Shown piece by piece: positions 44,806-53,868 of a stretch of 64,000 nucleotides of DNA; within the stretch, counting starts at the first letter, position 1, and the number at the start of each line of letters is the position of its first letter. This stretch comes from Acidobacteriota bacterium (lineage in GTDB: Bacteria > Acidobacteriota > Holophagae > Holophagales > Holophagaceae): positions 310,001 through 374,000 of the forward strand of contig JACPYP010000016.1 of NCBI GenBank assembly GCA_016195985.1, written 5' to 3'. Below the pieces are notes generated by a model. The model was not told the origin of the DNA and made no database searches. It saw only the letters and a program-made list of their open reading frames with translations. A program made the position numbers and the translations under genes.

Positions 44806-47616
44806 GTGAGTAAGCATACGTACACGCGTTTGGCGTGGGTCATGGGCATCTGCCTCGCCTGCGCCTATTTCTTTATCCCCTTAAGCAAAGTCCGGCTGGG
44901 GCTGGATCTCAAAGGAGGCGTTCACTACGAACTGGAGGTGCAGGGCCAGGAGGCCTTGCAGAGGGATCTCGAGGAAACCCGGGACCGGGTTCAGGACACC
45001 CTGAGGGGCAAGGGCCTCACCGCTGCGGCGGTTCATCTGGAGGGCGGCCGCCTTCGCTTGGCTGGCGTCTCGAAACAGGCCATGGAGAAAGGCCTTTCGG
45101 ACCTTCGAGGCTATGCCCTTTCGACGGAGGGGGAAGCCGTGCTGCTGACGCAGAAGGCCGACCATCAGCAGGCGATCAAGGCCAGCGCAAACCAGCGGGC
45201 TCTGCAGATCATCGAAACCCGCGTCAATCAATTCGGGGTGGTGGAGCCGGAGATCACTTCCGGCGGTCCCGAGGGCAATCGCATCATCGTGGAGTTGCCG
45301 GGAGTCACAGAAGCCGATCGTGAGCGCATCAAGAGCCTGCTCTCGACGCCGGGTCGGCTGGAGCTGCGCCTGCTGGCCAAGACGGACGCTCCCTATTTCC
45401 CCACGGAGGAGGAAGCGCGGGCCCACTTCAACGGACCGCCTCCGGAAGGCACCGAACTGTTTCCCGAGCCGCTGACGGAGCGAAGCGCCAGCACCGGACA
45501 GCGGGAGGCCCTCAAGAACCAGAAGCGGGTTCCCATCCGCCGCTGGGTTCTGCTTGAAAGCAAAGTCCAGCTCGATGGCTCGAGCATCACCGATGCCCAG
45601 CGGTCCCAGTCGGAACTGGGCAACCATGAAGTGAACTTCACCCTGAACACGCAGGGAGCCGAAGCCAATGCGAGGGTCACGGGCATCGCTGCGAACGAGG
45701 GGCGTCTCTTCGCTTTCGTGCTGGACAAGAAAATCATCAGCGTGCTTTCGGCCAAGGAGAAAATTGTCGGCGGCGCGGTCCGCATCTCCGGCGAGTTCAC
45801 GGCGGAGGAAGCTGACGACCTGGCCTTGAAACTGCGCTCAGGAGCTTTGAGGGCCAGCATGAAGGTTCTCGAGGAGCGGGTGGTGGGGCCGAGCCTCGGC
45901 CAAGACTCCATCAACCAGGGCGTGGGCGCTTCCTTGGTGGGATTTGGCGTCATTGTGGCGTTCATGGTGTTCTGGTACCGGTGGTCAGGCGTGAACGCCG
46001 TGGTGGCCCTGGTGGTGAACATCGTCGTGATGCTGGGCCTGCTCGGCAGTTTCCGGGCGACCATCACGCTGCCGGGCATCGCCGGATTCGCGCTGACGGT
46101 GGGCATGGCCGTGGATGCGAACATCCTCATCTTCGAGCGCATCAAGGAGGAGTTGGCCCTGGGGAAAACCCCGGCCAAGGCGATCCATGCTGGATTCGAG
46201 CGGGTGTTCTGGACCATCGTGGACAGCCACGTGACCCAGCTGTTCGCCGCCATCCTGTTGTTCATCTTCGGGACTGGTCCGGTGAAAGGCTTCGCGGTGT
46301 CCCTGACCGTGGGCGTTGCGGCTTCCCTCTTCACCAGCATCTACATCAGCCGGTACATCTACGAATGGATCCTTGAACGGAGTCCGGCTGTGGCCCGCAT
46401 CAGCATCGGCGCCTTCAGCCTGTTCAAGTCCACGGACATCGATTTCATGAAGTACAAGAAGACCGCCCTGGCCCTCTCCTGGGGTCTGATCCTGATGTGC
46501 GTCGTGGTCATCCGGCCATGGCGGATCGAAGGCAACGAACGCATCAAGCTGGGCATGCAGTTCGTGGGCGGAACCGACATGACCGTCCGGTTCCTCCGCG
46601 ACATCGATGCCGCCGAGGTCCGGACGGCCCTCGCCAAGGACGGATTCACGGACGCCTCGGTGGTGTCCTACCAGCACGCGGACCCTTCCGTCCGGGAATT
46701 CTCGATCAAGGTGCGGGCCGACCGGACCAGGGAGGCGGCGGATTCCATCCGTCAATCCGCACGGATCCGGGCGACCCTGACGGCGCTGGATGCGGAGCCT
46801 GGAGGCCGGAACTCCCTCAACCTGGAGGGGGCCGGCGCGCTTGCGGAGGCGCTCATCAGGGCCAACCCGTTGCATGTGGGCGGTGATGCGGAAGCCGCCA
46901 TGGCCGTCTACGAAGACTTGGCCGGCCGCCTCACCGCCGCCCGGGAGCGCTTGCCCTTGGGGCTGTACCGAAGTTACGCGGAGCTTCCGGAGAACCTTCC
47001 CCCCGAGGTGAAGGGGCTGGTCGAGCGGGAATACCGCCTGGGCCAGGTGGGGATCCTCAAAGATGAGAGCTTTGCTCCCTCCATTTCGGGCGAGTGGACG
47101 AAGAAGACGCTGGCCGCGGTGGGCTGGGCCATGGGCGCCATCCTCGTCTACGTCATCTTCCGTTTCACCACGGCCTTCGCCGTAGGGGGCATCGTGGCGC
47201 TCGTCCACGACATGCTCATGGCCCTGGTGTTGTTCACGATCATGGGCTACGAGTTCAACGTTCCGGTGGTGGCCAGCTTCCTGACGCTGATGGGCTACTC
47301 CATGGCCGACACCATCGTGGTCTTCGACCGGATCCGCGAGAACAGCCACAAGCCGGAGTACAAGCGGACACCCATGCGCCAGATCATCAACGACTCCATC
47401 AACCAGACGCTCAGCCGCACGATTCTCACGTCCCTGTCCGTGCTGTTCGTGAGTGTCTGCCTCTGGCTGTGGGGCGGCCCCGCCCTGCGGGACCTGGCCT
47501 TCCCGCTGGTGATCGGCGTGATCACGGGGACCTTCAGCTCCATCTACATCGCCAGCCCTGTGGTCGAGTGGTGGCAGCGTTTCTCCGGGCGCCGCGAGGC
47601 TTTGGCGAAAGAATAG
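44806..47616 (+). CDS. secDF: Protein translocase subunits SecD-SecF, fused
   Basis: A 936-residue fusion that uses the proton gradient to help pull proteins through SecYEG. The SecD half (about 1-545) starts with a transmembrane helix, LGLDLKGGVHY and the large periplasmic region with VELPGV, then a five-helix bundle (FALTVGMAVDANILIFERIKEE, a proton-path motif). The SecF half (about 550-936) begins at TALALSWGLIL and has TLMGYSMADTIVVFDRIREN. The GTG at 44806 follows ACGGAGC. Fused SecDF occurs in several phyla. yajC is not adjacent. Confidence 0.93.
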   Translation: MSKHTYTRLAWVMGICLACAYFFIPLSKVRLGLDLKGGVHYELEVQGQEALQRDLEETRDRVQDTLRGKGLTAAAVHLEGGRLRLAGVSKQAMEKGLSDLRGYALSTEGEAVLLTQKADHQQAIKASANQRALQIIETRVNQFGVVEPEITSGGPEGNRIIVELPGVTEADRERIKSLLSTPGRLELRLLAKTDAPYFPTEEEARAHFNGPPPEGTELFPEPLTERSASTGQREALKNQKRVPIRRWVLLESKVQLDGSSITDAQRSQSELGNHEVNFTLNTQGAEANARVTGIAANEGRLFAFVLDKKIISVLSAKEKIVGGAVRISGEFTAEEADDLALKLRSGALRASMKVLEERVVGPSLGQDSINQGVGASLVGFGVIVAFMVFWYRWSGVNAVVALVVNIVVMLGLLGSFRATITLPGIAGFALTVGMAVDANILIFERIKEELALGKTPAKAIHAGFERVFWTIVDSHVTQLFAAILLFIFGTGPVKGFAVSLTVGVAASLFTSIYISRYIYEWILERSPAVARISIGAFSLFKSTDIDFMKYKKTALALSWGLILMCVVVIRPWRIEGNERIKLGMQFVGGTDMTVRFLRDIDAAEVRTALAKDGFTDASVVSYQHADPSVREFSIKVRADRTREAADSIRQSARIRATLTALDAEPGGRNSLNLEGAGALAEALIRANPLHVGGDAEAAMAVYEDLAGRLTAARERLPLGLYRSYAELPENLPPEVKGLVEREYRLGQVGILKDESFAPSISGEWTKKTLAAVGWAMGAILVYVIFRFTTAFAVGGIVALVHDMLMALVLFTIMGYEFNVPVVASFLTLMGYSMADTIVVFDRIRENSHKPEYKRTPMRQIINDSINQTLSRTILTSLSVLFVSVCLWLWGGPALRDLAFPLVIGVITGTFSSIYIASPVVEWWQRFSGRREALAKE

Positions 47617-47624
47617 GTTTCCGA

Positions 47625-47657
47625 TCGGGCAGGGGGCCGCAGGGGCCTCCTGCCCGA
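47625..47657. terminator. Hairpin between convergent secDF and FadL-like genes
   Basis: TCGGGCAGG (47625-47633) pairs exactly with CCTGCCCGA (47649-47657), with more pairing inside the loop. There is no T-tract, so it is only a candidate terminator. Confidence 0.45.
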
Positions 47658-47675
47658 GGTCCGGTGATCGCCGGC

Positions 47676-49010
47676 TTAGAAGCTGTAGCGGGCCTGGAGG
47701 GCCAGCACCTGGATGTGGTTCCGGTAGGTGCCTGCGAGGTTGCCCCGGAAGAAATCCGGATGTCCGGGGGAGCCCGCCTTCAGGTTCAGGACGGAATCCT
47801 TCACAAAGATGTAGCTGTAGCTGAGATCCATCCCGAGGGACCGGGAGAAGGCATAGCCCACCCCGCCGCTGAGCCAGATCCGGTCCGCATCGGGAATGCG
47901 GGGCGTGCGGTAGGTGTCGGAGGTGGCGGCCTGGTCGTGAGCGATGCCGGTGCGGAAGGTCCAAGCGCTGTCCGGCTTCCAGGTGGAGCCCAGGGCCAGG
48001 AACCAGGTGTCCTTCCACTTCTCTTCTGTGACGGAGGCGCTCTGGCCCGAGGCGAATTCGATGCGGATGTCCTGGAAGGCGTTCCAGAAGGTGCGGGCGG
48101 CCTCTGCCTGCAAAGTCAGGTTTGGCGCTGCTTCCCAGGCCGCGCCCAAGGAGGCGGTGGCGGGCTGGTGGGCGATGGGGGTGGCACCGCCGTTGGGGAA
48201 GGCTGCCTTCAGGGCCGTGGGCACTCCCTCGTAGCTCACATCGCCTTTCAGGTTGAAGTCGATGCGCGAGTGGTAGGCGGCGCCGATCCGGAAGGCTTGC
48301 GTGGGTTCGAAGAGGACGCCCAGTTTGTAGCCGACCTTCCACTGGTGGCCCGTCACTTTGGCGGTGCCGTCCTGGCCGCCGGGGATGGAGCCGGGCACGT
48401 GCAGCGCGGCGCCGACGGATCCGAAGTCCACGGCGTTGGTCAGTTCCGCATCCACGTAGCGGCCCACCACGGCCGCTCCGACGGACCAGCGCGGATCCAG
48501 GCGCCAGGCCAGGTTGGGAGCCACCTCCACCACCTTGATCTCGGATTTCACGGCGTGGTAGCGGCCGATCCAGCCGGCCTGGTATTCGCTGCCCAAACCA
48601 AAAGGACTGTTAAGGGAGAGGCCCAGCTTCACATCGGGGCTCAGGCTCCACAGTCCGTACGCCACCGGCAGGGCGGCCCGCCGGCCCGCATCTCCTCCCG
48701 TCGAACCAGGAATCGCCGTGGCTCCCAGAAGCGCCGCGCGGGAAGCCTGGCCGCTTTCCAGCCGGGCGGAGGGGGCGATGCTGCTGAAGCCGAGGACGGC
48801 CTGATGGCCCTCGAAGCGTGTCAGCGTGGCGACATTGAAGAACATGCTGCCGATGTCCGTGCCCCCCGCGCTGATGCCTGCGAAAGAGTTACCTTGGGCG
48901 CTGGGGCTCTGCTCGCGCAGCTGGAAGCCGGAGGCGGACAGCGCGGTGGGCACGGTGCCGGCGATGAGGAGGAGCAGGAGGGCCCGGGTGGGCCGGATGG
49001 GGATGGACAT
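47676..49010 (-). CDS. FadL-family outer-membrane porin
   Basis: A 444-residue protein with a signal peptide (about 1-25) and the FadL opening ASGFQLREQSPSAQGNSFAG, followed by a beta-barrel ending YSF. FadL proteins let long-chain fatty acids or other hydrophobic compounds cross the outer membrane. The hatch NPAT-like segment reads FNVATLTRF, slightly off the usual NPA. The ATG at 49010 follows TGGAG. A hairpin separates it from convergent secDF. Confidence 0.9.
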   Translation of the reverse strand: MSIPIRPTRALLLLLIAGTVPTALSASGFQLREQSPSAQGNSFAGISAGGTDIGSMFFNVATLTRFEGHQAVLGFSSIAPSARLESGQASRAALLGATAIPGSTGGDAGRRAALPVAYGLWSLSPDVKLGLSLNSPFGLGSEYQAGWIGRYHAVKSEIKVVEVAPNLAWRLDPRWSVGAAVVGRYVDAELTNAVDFGSVGAALHVPGSIPGGQDGTAKVTGHQWKVGYKLGVLFEPTQAFRIGAAYHSRIDFNLKGDVSYEGVPTALKAAFPNGGATPIAHQPATASLGAAWEAAPNLTLQAEAARTFWNAFQDIRIEFASGQSASVTEEKWKDTWFLALGSTWKPDSAWTFRTGIAHDQAATSDTYRTPRIPDADRIWLSGGVGYAFSRSLGMDLSYSYIFVKDSVLNLKAGSPGHPDFFRGNLAGTYRNHIQVLALQARYSF

Positions 49011-49210
49011 GGCGTTCTCCAGGCCGGGACAGGGCTGCCAGCGGCCATTGACTGGCGGGGATTGGGGCACTGCGCCCCTCCGGCGATGCGGGGATCCGCT
49101 CGCTGCAGCCAGTATCCCAGAACCGCGGCCCCAGCCCATCCGCGATTGGAAGCGGACTCAGACCACCCTCGTGGTCGTCTGAGTGGCCGCACCCTTCTTC
49201 GGCGCCCCGT

Positions 49211-49474
49211 TCACGCCCCTTCGAGCAGGCCTGGCAGCGCAGAGGCGGGATCGGGCGGAACCGTGCCCACGGTCTTGTTCAGGAAGGATTCGATCTCCTC
49301 GGTCCAGGCAGCCGAGGGATGCTGGATGCCCTGCAGCAGCCGCAGGGCCTCCTCAAGATCATTGAGAGTCAGGGCGGTGATGGTCTGGTGGACGGATCCA
49401 GTCATGCGGCGGTTCCGCAGGTAGCTGCGCAGCGCCTGGCGGCTCTCCGGCGTGGTGTGGACGATGACTTCCAT
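49211..49474 (-). CDS. Small protein of unknown function
   Basis: An 87-residue acidic protein, apparently soluble and mostly helical: EVIVHTTPESRQALRSYLRNRR, then NDLEEALRLLQGIQHP. No family is recognised. AGGAGG five bases before the ATG at 49474 is strong support that it is a real gene. Confidence 0.6.
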   Translation of the reverse strand: MEVIVHTTPESRQALRSYLRNRRMTGSVHQTITALTLNDLEEALRLLQGIQHPSAAWTEEIESFLNKTVGTVPPDPASALPGLLEGA

Positions 49475-49889
49475 GGTGCCTCCTGGGCCATTCAGAATGG
49501 CGAACAAAAGGCGAAAGTCAAGGCTTGCCGCCGGAGGAGACCGCTGACCTCGGATGCGTCATTTACTGTCCATCCGCCGGGCCTAGATTGGATTCCATGC
49601 AGCCCAGCGCCCTTGTCCCAGAAGCCCCCGCCCCAAAGCCCGCGGGCGGAGAGAAGGCTGTGGACTCCCCTTCGCCCCACCCACGGCCCAGCGAGCGGCC
49701 TGCCACGCTCGCCGGCGCGGTGCCTCTGCCTGGGCTGGAGCCCTGGAACGGATTCGGCCGGCTGGTCTAGGCGCTCCCGGAATCGCCATCGCTGGAATCG
49801 ATACTCCCCAATGCATTCGAGAGGTTCCGCTCCACGGGGCGAGGGGGCAGCATGATCCTGCGGCTGCCACCGCCTACCAGAGAGATCCC
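49475..49889. other. Intergenic region upstream of the first GH92 gene
   Basis: No convincing gene. A promoter candidate lies at 49562-49589. After it a frame of 57 codons from ATG 49598 is Pro/Ala-rich and has no good ribosome-binding site, so I do not call it. Confidence 0.45.
49562..49589 (+). promoter_or_regulatory. Candidate promoter upstream of GH92
   Basis: TTTACT (49562-49567) and TAGATT (49584-49589), 16 bases apart. It would leave a leader of about 295 bases before the GH92 start. The 42-bp module found further on is not seen here. Confidence 0.3.
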
Positions 49890-52241
49890 ATGTCCATGAT
49901 CCTTCGCCTGGCTTGTGCTCTGCTGTTCGCTTCCGCGCTGACTCCGGTCCGGGCCGCTCCGCCCAGGCCGGCACCCCAAGCCCCGGTGAATTGGGTGAAT
50001 CCGTTGGGGGGAACGGATTCAAGCCATGCTTTTTCCCGGGGCAACCTCTATCCGGCCGTGGCGGTGCCCTTCGGCATGAACGCCTGGACGCCCCAGACCG
50101 GCCTGGATCCGGACGGCTGGACCTACCGCTACGACGCCCAGCAGATCCGGGGCCTCAAGCTCACCCACCAGCCCAGCCCCTGGATCAACGACTACGGCAG
50201 TCTCTCGCTCATGCCCATGAGCGGGGAGCTTCGCGTGCTGGACAAGGACCGGGGCGCCTATTTCAGCCACGAGCGGGAAACGGCCCGTCCCTACGCTTAC
50301 AAGGTGAAGCTGCTGGAATCGGGCATCTGGGCGGAGGTGACGCCCACCTCCCGCGCCGCCGTGCTGCGCTTCACCTACCCCGCCACGCCCAAGGCCTATG
50401 TGGTGCTCGACGCCTTTCCCAAAGGACGGAAGACCGCCGGGGAACAGAGCCTCGGCGACGTGAGCGTCCAGGTGGATGCGGGCCGGCGCCGCATCGTGGG
50501 CATCAGCCGCTACAACCACGGCGGCGTGCCCGCGAACTTCGGGCATCACTTCGTCGTGGAGTTCGATCAGGAGATCGCCAGTTGCGGCACCTGGGATGCC
50601 TCCGGTCCGAGAAAGGAAACCTCCCTCCAGGGCGATCACGTGGGCGTGTGGATCGAGTTCAAGGCCCCCGCCGGGCTGACCCTGCAGGCCAGGGTGGGCA
50701 CCTCCTTCATCAGTCCTGAGCAGGCCGAACTGAACCTGCGCCGGGAGGTGGGGGAATCAGATTATGCCGCCGTGGAGGCCAAGGCCCTCAAGGCCTGGGA
50801 GGGGGCCCTGGGCCGCGTGAAGGTGGAGGGCGGCGATGCGGCCAGCCTGGAAGTCTTCTACAGCTGCCTCTACCGGACCCACCTCTTCCCCCGCACCTTC
50901 CACGAGGTGGACGCCGCCGGAAAGACCGTGCACTACAGCCCCTACAACGGCCGGGTGGAGCCCGGCCCCCTGTTCACGGACAACGGCTTCTGGGACACCT
51001 TCCGCGCCGCTTTCCCGCTCATGGCGCTGATGCAGCCCGGCCTCGACAACCAGATGATGCAGGGCATCGTGAACGCCTACCGCGAAGGGGGGTGGATCCC
51101 TGAATGGCAGAGCCCCGGCTACCGGGATTGCATGATCGGCACCAACAGCTCGTCCATCCTGGCCGATGCTTGGGCCAAGGGCATCCGGGACTGGGATGGC
51201 CGCAAGGCCTGGGAGGGCATGGTGAAAGGCGCCCACGCGGCGGAGCCTTCTTCCACATCCTTGGGCCGCCTGGGGGCTGCCCACTACGACCGTCTGGGCT
51301 ACGTGCCCAGCGACGTGAAGATCGATGAAAGCGCCGCGCGCACCCTGGAATACGCCTACGACGATTGGTGCATGTGGCGCTTCGGCAAGGGGCTGGGCCT
51401 GCCCGCCGCCGAGGTGGAACCCTACCTTCGCAGTTCCCGCAACTACCGCAAGCTCTTCGATCCCGGCACAGGCTTCATGCGCGGGCGGATGCAGGACGGC
51501 GCCTGGCAGAGCCCCTTCCGGCCCGATTCCTGGGGCGGTGTCTTCACGGAGGGCTGCTCCTGGCATTGGACCTGGTGCGTGTTCCACGATCCCGCAGGAT
51601 TGTCCTCGTTGCTGGGCGGCGACGCAGCCATGGCCGCGAAACTGGACAGCGTCTTCACCACCCGGCCCACCTTCGAGAGTTCGTACTACGGCGGCGTCAT
51701 TCATGAGATCGCCGAGATGGTGGTGGGCGACATGGGCCAATACGCCCACGGGAACCAGCCCATCCAGCACATGATCTACCTCTACGATTGGGTGGGGCAG
51801 CCCTGGAAGGCCCAGCGCTGGGCCCGGGAGACCATGGCCCGCATGTACCGCCCCGGTCCTGGCATGTACTGCGGCGACGAGGACAACGGCCAGACCTCGG
51901 CCTGGTACGTCTTCTCCGCCCTGGGCTTCTACCCCGTCACGCCGGGACAGACCCAGTACGCCCTGGGCTCGCCCCGCTTCGCCAAGGCCACTCTGAAGCT
52001 GGAGAACGGCCGCACCTTCACGGTGGAAGCGCCGGGCAACGGTCCGGGCACGCCCTACATCCAAAGCGCCACGCTGAACGGGAAGCCCCTCAACCGGAAC
52101 TGGATCGATCACGCGGAAATCCAGGCCGGAGGCGTCCTGAGGCTGGTGATGTCCAGTCAGCCCAATCTGAAGCGGGGCACCCGCCCCGAGGACCGGCCCT
52201 ACTCCCTCAGCCGGGATCCCGAGGCTTCCAAGGCTTTTTGA
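49890..52241 (+). CDS. GH92 exo-alpha-mannosidase (first copy)
   Basis: A 783-residue exported enzyme with a signal peptide (about 1-22, ending in RAA). It has the GH92 N-terminal beta-sandwich (NPLGGTDSSHAFSRGNLYPAVAVPFGMNAWTP is the family opening) and a (alpha/alpha)6 barrel with the acidic stretches ARTLEYAYDDWCM and EDNGQTSAWYVFSALGFYPVTPG. GH92 enzymes are calcium-dependent inverting mannosidases acting on N-glycans or mannan side chains; linkage is not readable. It is convergent with the sugar-catabolism operon. The two GH92 proteins of this window are clearly diverged from each other. Confidence 0.93.
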   Translation: MSMILRLACALLFASALTPVRAAPPRPAPQAPVNWVNPLGGTDSSHAFSRGNLYPAVAVPFGMNAWTPQTGLDPDGWTYRYDAQQIRGLKLTHQPSPWINDYGSLSLMPMSGELRVLDKDRGAYFSHERETARPYAYKVKLLESGIWAEVTPTSRAAVLRFTYPATPKAYVVLDAFPKGRKTAGEQSLGDVSVQVDAGRRRIVGISRYNHGGVPANFGHHFVVEFDQEIASCGTWDASGPRKETSLQGDHVGVWIEFKAPAGLTLQARVGTSFISPEQAELNLRREVGESDYAAVEAKALKAWEGALGRVKVEGGDAASLEVFYSCLYRTHLFPRTFHEVDAAGKTVHYSPYNGRVEPGPLFTDNGFWDTFRAAFPLMALMQPGLDNQMMQGIVNAYREGGWIPEWQSPGYRDCMIGTNSSSILADAWAKGIRDWDGRKAWEGMVKGAHAAEPSSTSLGRLGAAHYDRLGYVPSDVKIDESAARTLEYAYDDWCMWRFGKGLGLPAAEVEPYLRSSRNYRKLFDPGTGFMRGRMQDGAWQSPFRPDSWGGVFTEGCSWHWTWCVFHDPAGLSSLLGGDAAMAAKLDSVFTTRPTFESSYYGGVIHEIAEMVVGDMGQYAHGNQPIQHMIYLYDWVGQPWKAQRWARETMARMYRPGPGMYCGDEDNGQTSAWYVFSALGFYPVTPGQTQYALGSPRFAKATLKLENGRTFTVEAPGNGPGTPYIQSATLNGKPLNRNWIDHAEIQAGGVLRLVMSSQPNLKRGTRPEDRPYSLSRDPEASKAF

Positions 52242-52264
52242 GTTCTTGATGGACAATTAAGGAT

Positions 52265-52308
52265 CACCACCAAGCACCCCGGCCACGCGGCCGGGGTGCT
52301 TGGTGGTG
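52265..52308. terminator. Perfect 20-bp hairpin between convergent genes
   Basis: The arm at 52265-52284 (CACCACCAAG...CGGCC) and its exact complement at 52289-52308 are separated by ACGC. No T-tract follows on either side. Its place between two converging genes points to a terminator. Confidence 0.6.
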
Positions 52309-52327
52309 AAAGGTTCTTGCTCTCGAC

Positions 52328-52687
52328 CTACCGGCGTCCGTAGTCGTCCTGCAGGCGTTCGATGTCGGCTTCGTCGAAGGTGCCCAGGCTCACTTCGAGG
52401 ACCCGCACGGGGCGGGCGGCGCCAGGCTCGCTGCGCAGCCGGTGGACGCTGCCCTGGGGCAGCCAGATCTCTTCGCCCACGGAGGGGCGCAGGACCGTGC
52501 TGTCCAGATCCACCACCACGCCGGGATCCAGGGCCACCCAGAGCTCGTCGCGGTGGCTGTGGCGCTGGAGGCTCAGCTGCTGGCCGGGGTTGCAGGTGAG
52601 GATCTTCACCGTGCAGGGCGTGTTCAGGGCGTACTGATCGAAGGAGCCCCAGGGTTTGTCCACATGGAGGCTGTCGGGTTTCTGCAT
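52328..52687 (-). CDS. Cupin, type II phosphomannose isomerase-like
   Basis: A 119-residue single-domain cupin: KPWGSFDQYAL, then QLSLQRHSHRDELWVAL with two metal-binding His and the Glu-like position, and PQGSVHRLRS with the last His. This matches the C-terminal isomerase domain of ManC-type enzymes, so it may interconvert mannose 6-phosphate and fructose 6-phosphate. It is the last gene of the operon with the ROK kinase, symporter and GH92, 32 bases after the kinase gene. AGGAAG precedes the ATG. Confidence 0.87.
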   Translation of the reverse strand: MQKPDSLHVDKPWGSFDQYALNTPCTVKILTCNPGQQLSLQRHSHRDELWVALDPGVVVDLDSTVLRPSVGEEIWLPQGSVHRLRSEPGAARPVRVLEVSLGTFDEADIERLQDDYGRR

Positions 52688-52719
52688 TGTTGTCGCTTCC
52701 TGGAAAGGGGGTGTCGGGA

Positions 52720-53835
52720 TCAGGCGCTGCGGTCCAGGGCGTCGAGCGCGAAGGCGTAGGCGCCAAGCGCCACGGCGCGGCCGGCTCCCAGCTTGGAGAT
52801 GCCGATGCCGATGCGCTTCATGGGATCGTAGGGGATCAGGCGCCCGGAGCCGGGAACCACGATGTGGCGGGAGCGGCCCTTGAGGAACCGGGCCAGCTGA
52901 GCCTCGTCCTCCAGGTTGAAGGCGGCGAGTTCCGTGCGGGGGATGGGATCGCGCCCGGTGACGCTGGTGAGTTGTCCATTCAGCTCCGCCAGCAGGGCGG
53001 GCATGAAGTGCGGCCAGGCCCCGGACAGCCCGCCGCCCAGCACCACCAGACCGTCCACGAGGCTGATGGCGTTGGCGATGGCATCGCCCGCCACTTCGCC
53101 CAGCAGGCGGAAGGATTCGCAGGCGGCTCCCTGGCTGCCGGGCTGCAGCCCCTCGGCGATGGCGGCGATCTCCCGGGGGTCGGGCACCTGGTCGGTGATG
53201 CGCAGGCCCGCGCCGGTGGCGTAGGCCCGCTTCACAGCCCGGACCGATACCCCCTCTTCGGCGTAGCTGTCCCGGTGCAGCTTGTGGCGGGTGCACCAGA
53301 TCTCTCCGGCGGCGCCGTTGTCGCCCCGGAAGAGCTGGCCTTGCCGCACGATGCCGCCCCCGAAGCCCGTGCCCAGGGTGAGGCCCAGGAGGTTCTGGAA
53401 GCGCTTGGGGTTTCCCGCCGCCTCCAGTTTTCCATTGATCTCGGGCAGCAGGCCAGAGAGGGCCTCGCCGTAGGCGAAGAGATCTCCGTCGTTGTTGAGG
53501 TAGACAGGGACGCCGAAGCGATCCTCCAGCATGGGGCCCAGGGCCACGCCGCCGCGGAAGGCCGGAAGGTTCTGAAGGTCGCCGATGATGCCCGCGGCGT
53601 AATCGGCGGGGCCGGGGAACGCGAAGCTGATGGCCTGGATGGTGCCCCCCACGGCCCGGCGCTGCTGCTCGAAGCCCTCCACCAGCGTGTCGAGACAGGC
53701 CTTCAGGTCATCGGGATGGGATGGGCGGACCACCGGTTCGGCCACATCTTCGTTGCCGCGGATGGCGTGGAAGGCGAAGGTGGTGCCCCCGGCATCGAGG
53801 GTGAGAACGTGGCGGGGATCAGTGGCTGGGTTCAT
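52720..53835 (-). CDS. ROK-family sugar kinase
   Basis: A 371-residue kinase with the ATP-binding opening LTLDAGGTTFAF, the ROK signature around LGLTLGTGFGGGIV, and the catalytic region NNDGDLFAYGEA with the active-site Asp. The usual zinc motif CxCGxxGCxE is missing: the region reads IWCTRHKLHRD. Given the operon it is likely to phosphorylate mannose or fructose. It lies 33 bases after the symporter gene. ROK proteins can also be repressors, but no DNA-binding domain is present. Confidence 0.85.
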   Translation of the reverse strand: MNPATDPRHVLTLDAGGTTFAFHAIRGNEDVAEPVVRPSHPDDLKACLDTLVEGFEQQRRAVGGTIQAISFAFPGPADYAAGIIGDLQNLPAFRGGVALGPMLEDRFGVPVYLNNDGDLFAYGEALSGLLPEINGKLEAAGNPKRFQNLLGLTLGTGFGGGIVRQGQLFRGDNGAAGEIWCTRHKLHRDSYAEEGVSVRAVKRAYATGAGLRITDQVPDPREIAAIAEGLQPGSQGAACESFRLLGEVAGDAIANAISLVDGLVVLGGGLSGAWPHFMPALLAELNGQLTSVTGRDPIPRTELAAFNLEDEAQLARFLKGRSRHIVVPGSGRLIPYDPMKRIGIGISKLGAGRAVALGAYAFALDALDRSA

Positions 53836-53868
53836 GCGTGGCTCGGGAAAACGGGTCAGTCGGAAGGA

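Noticed and set aside
45985-48342. Long minus-strand frame across secDF and the FadL-like gene
   Set aside because: It spans two real genes in opposite orientations and shows only repetitive Arg/Gly/His composition.
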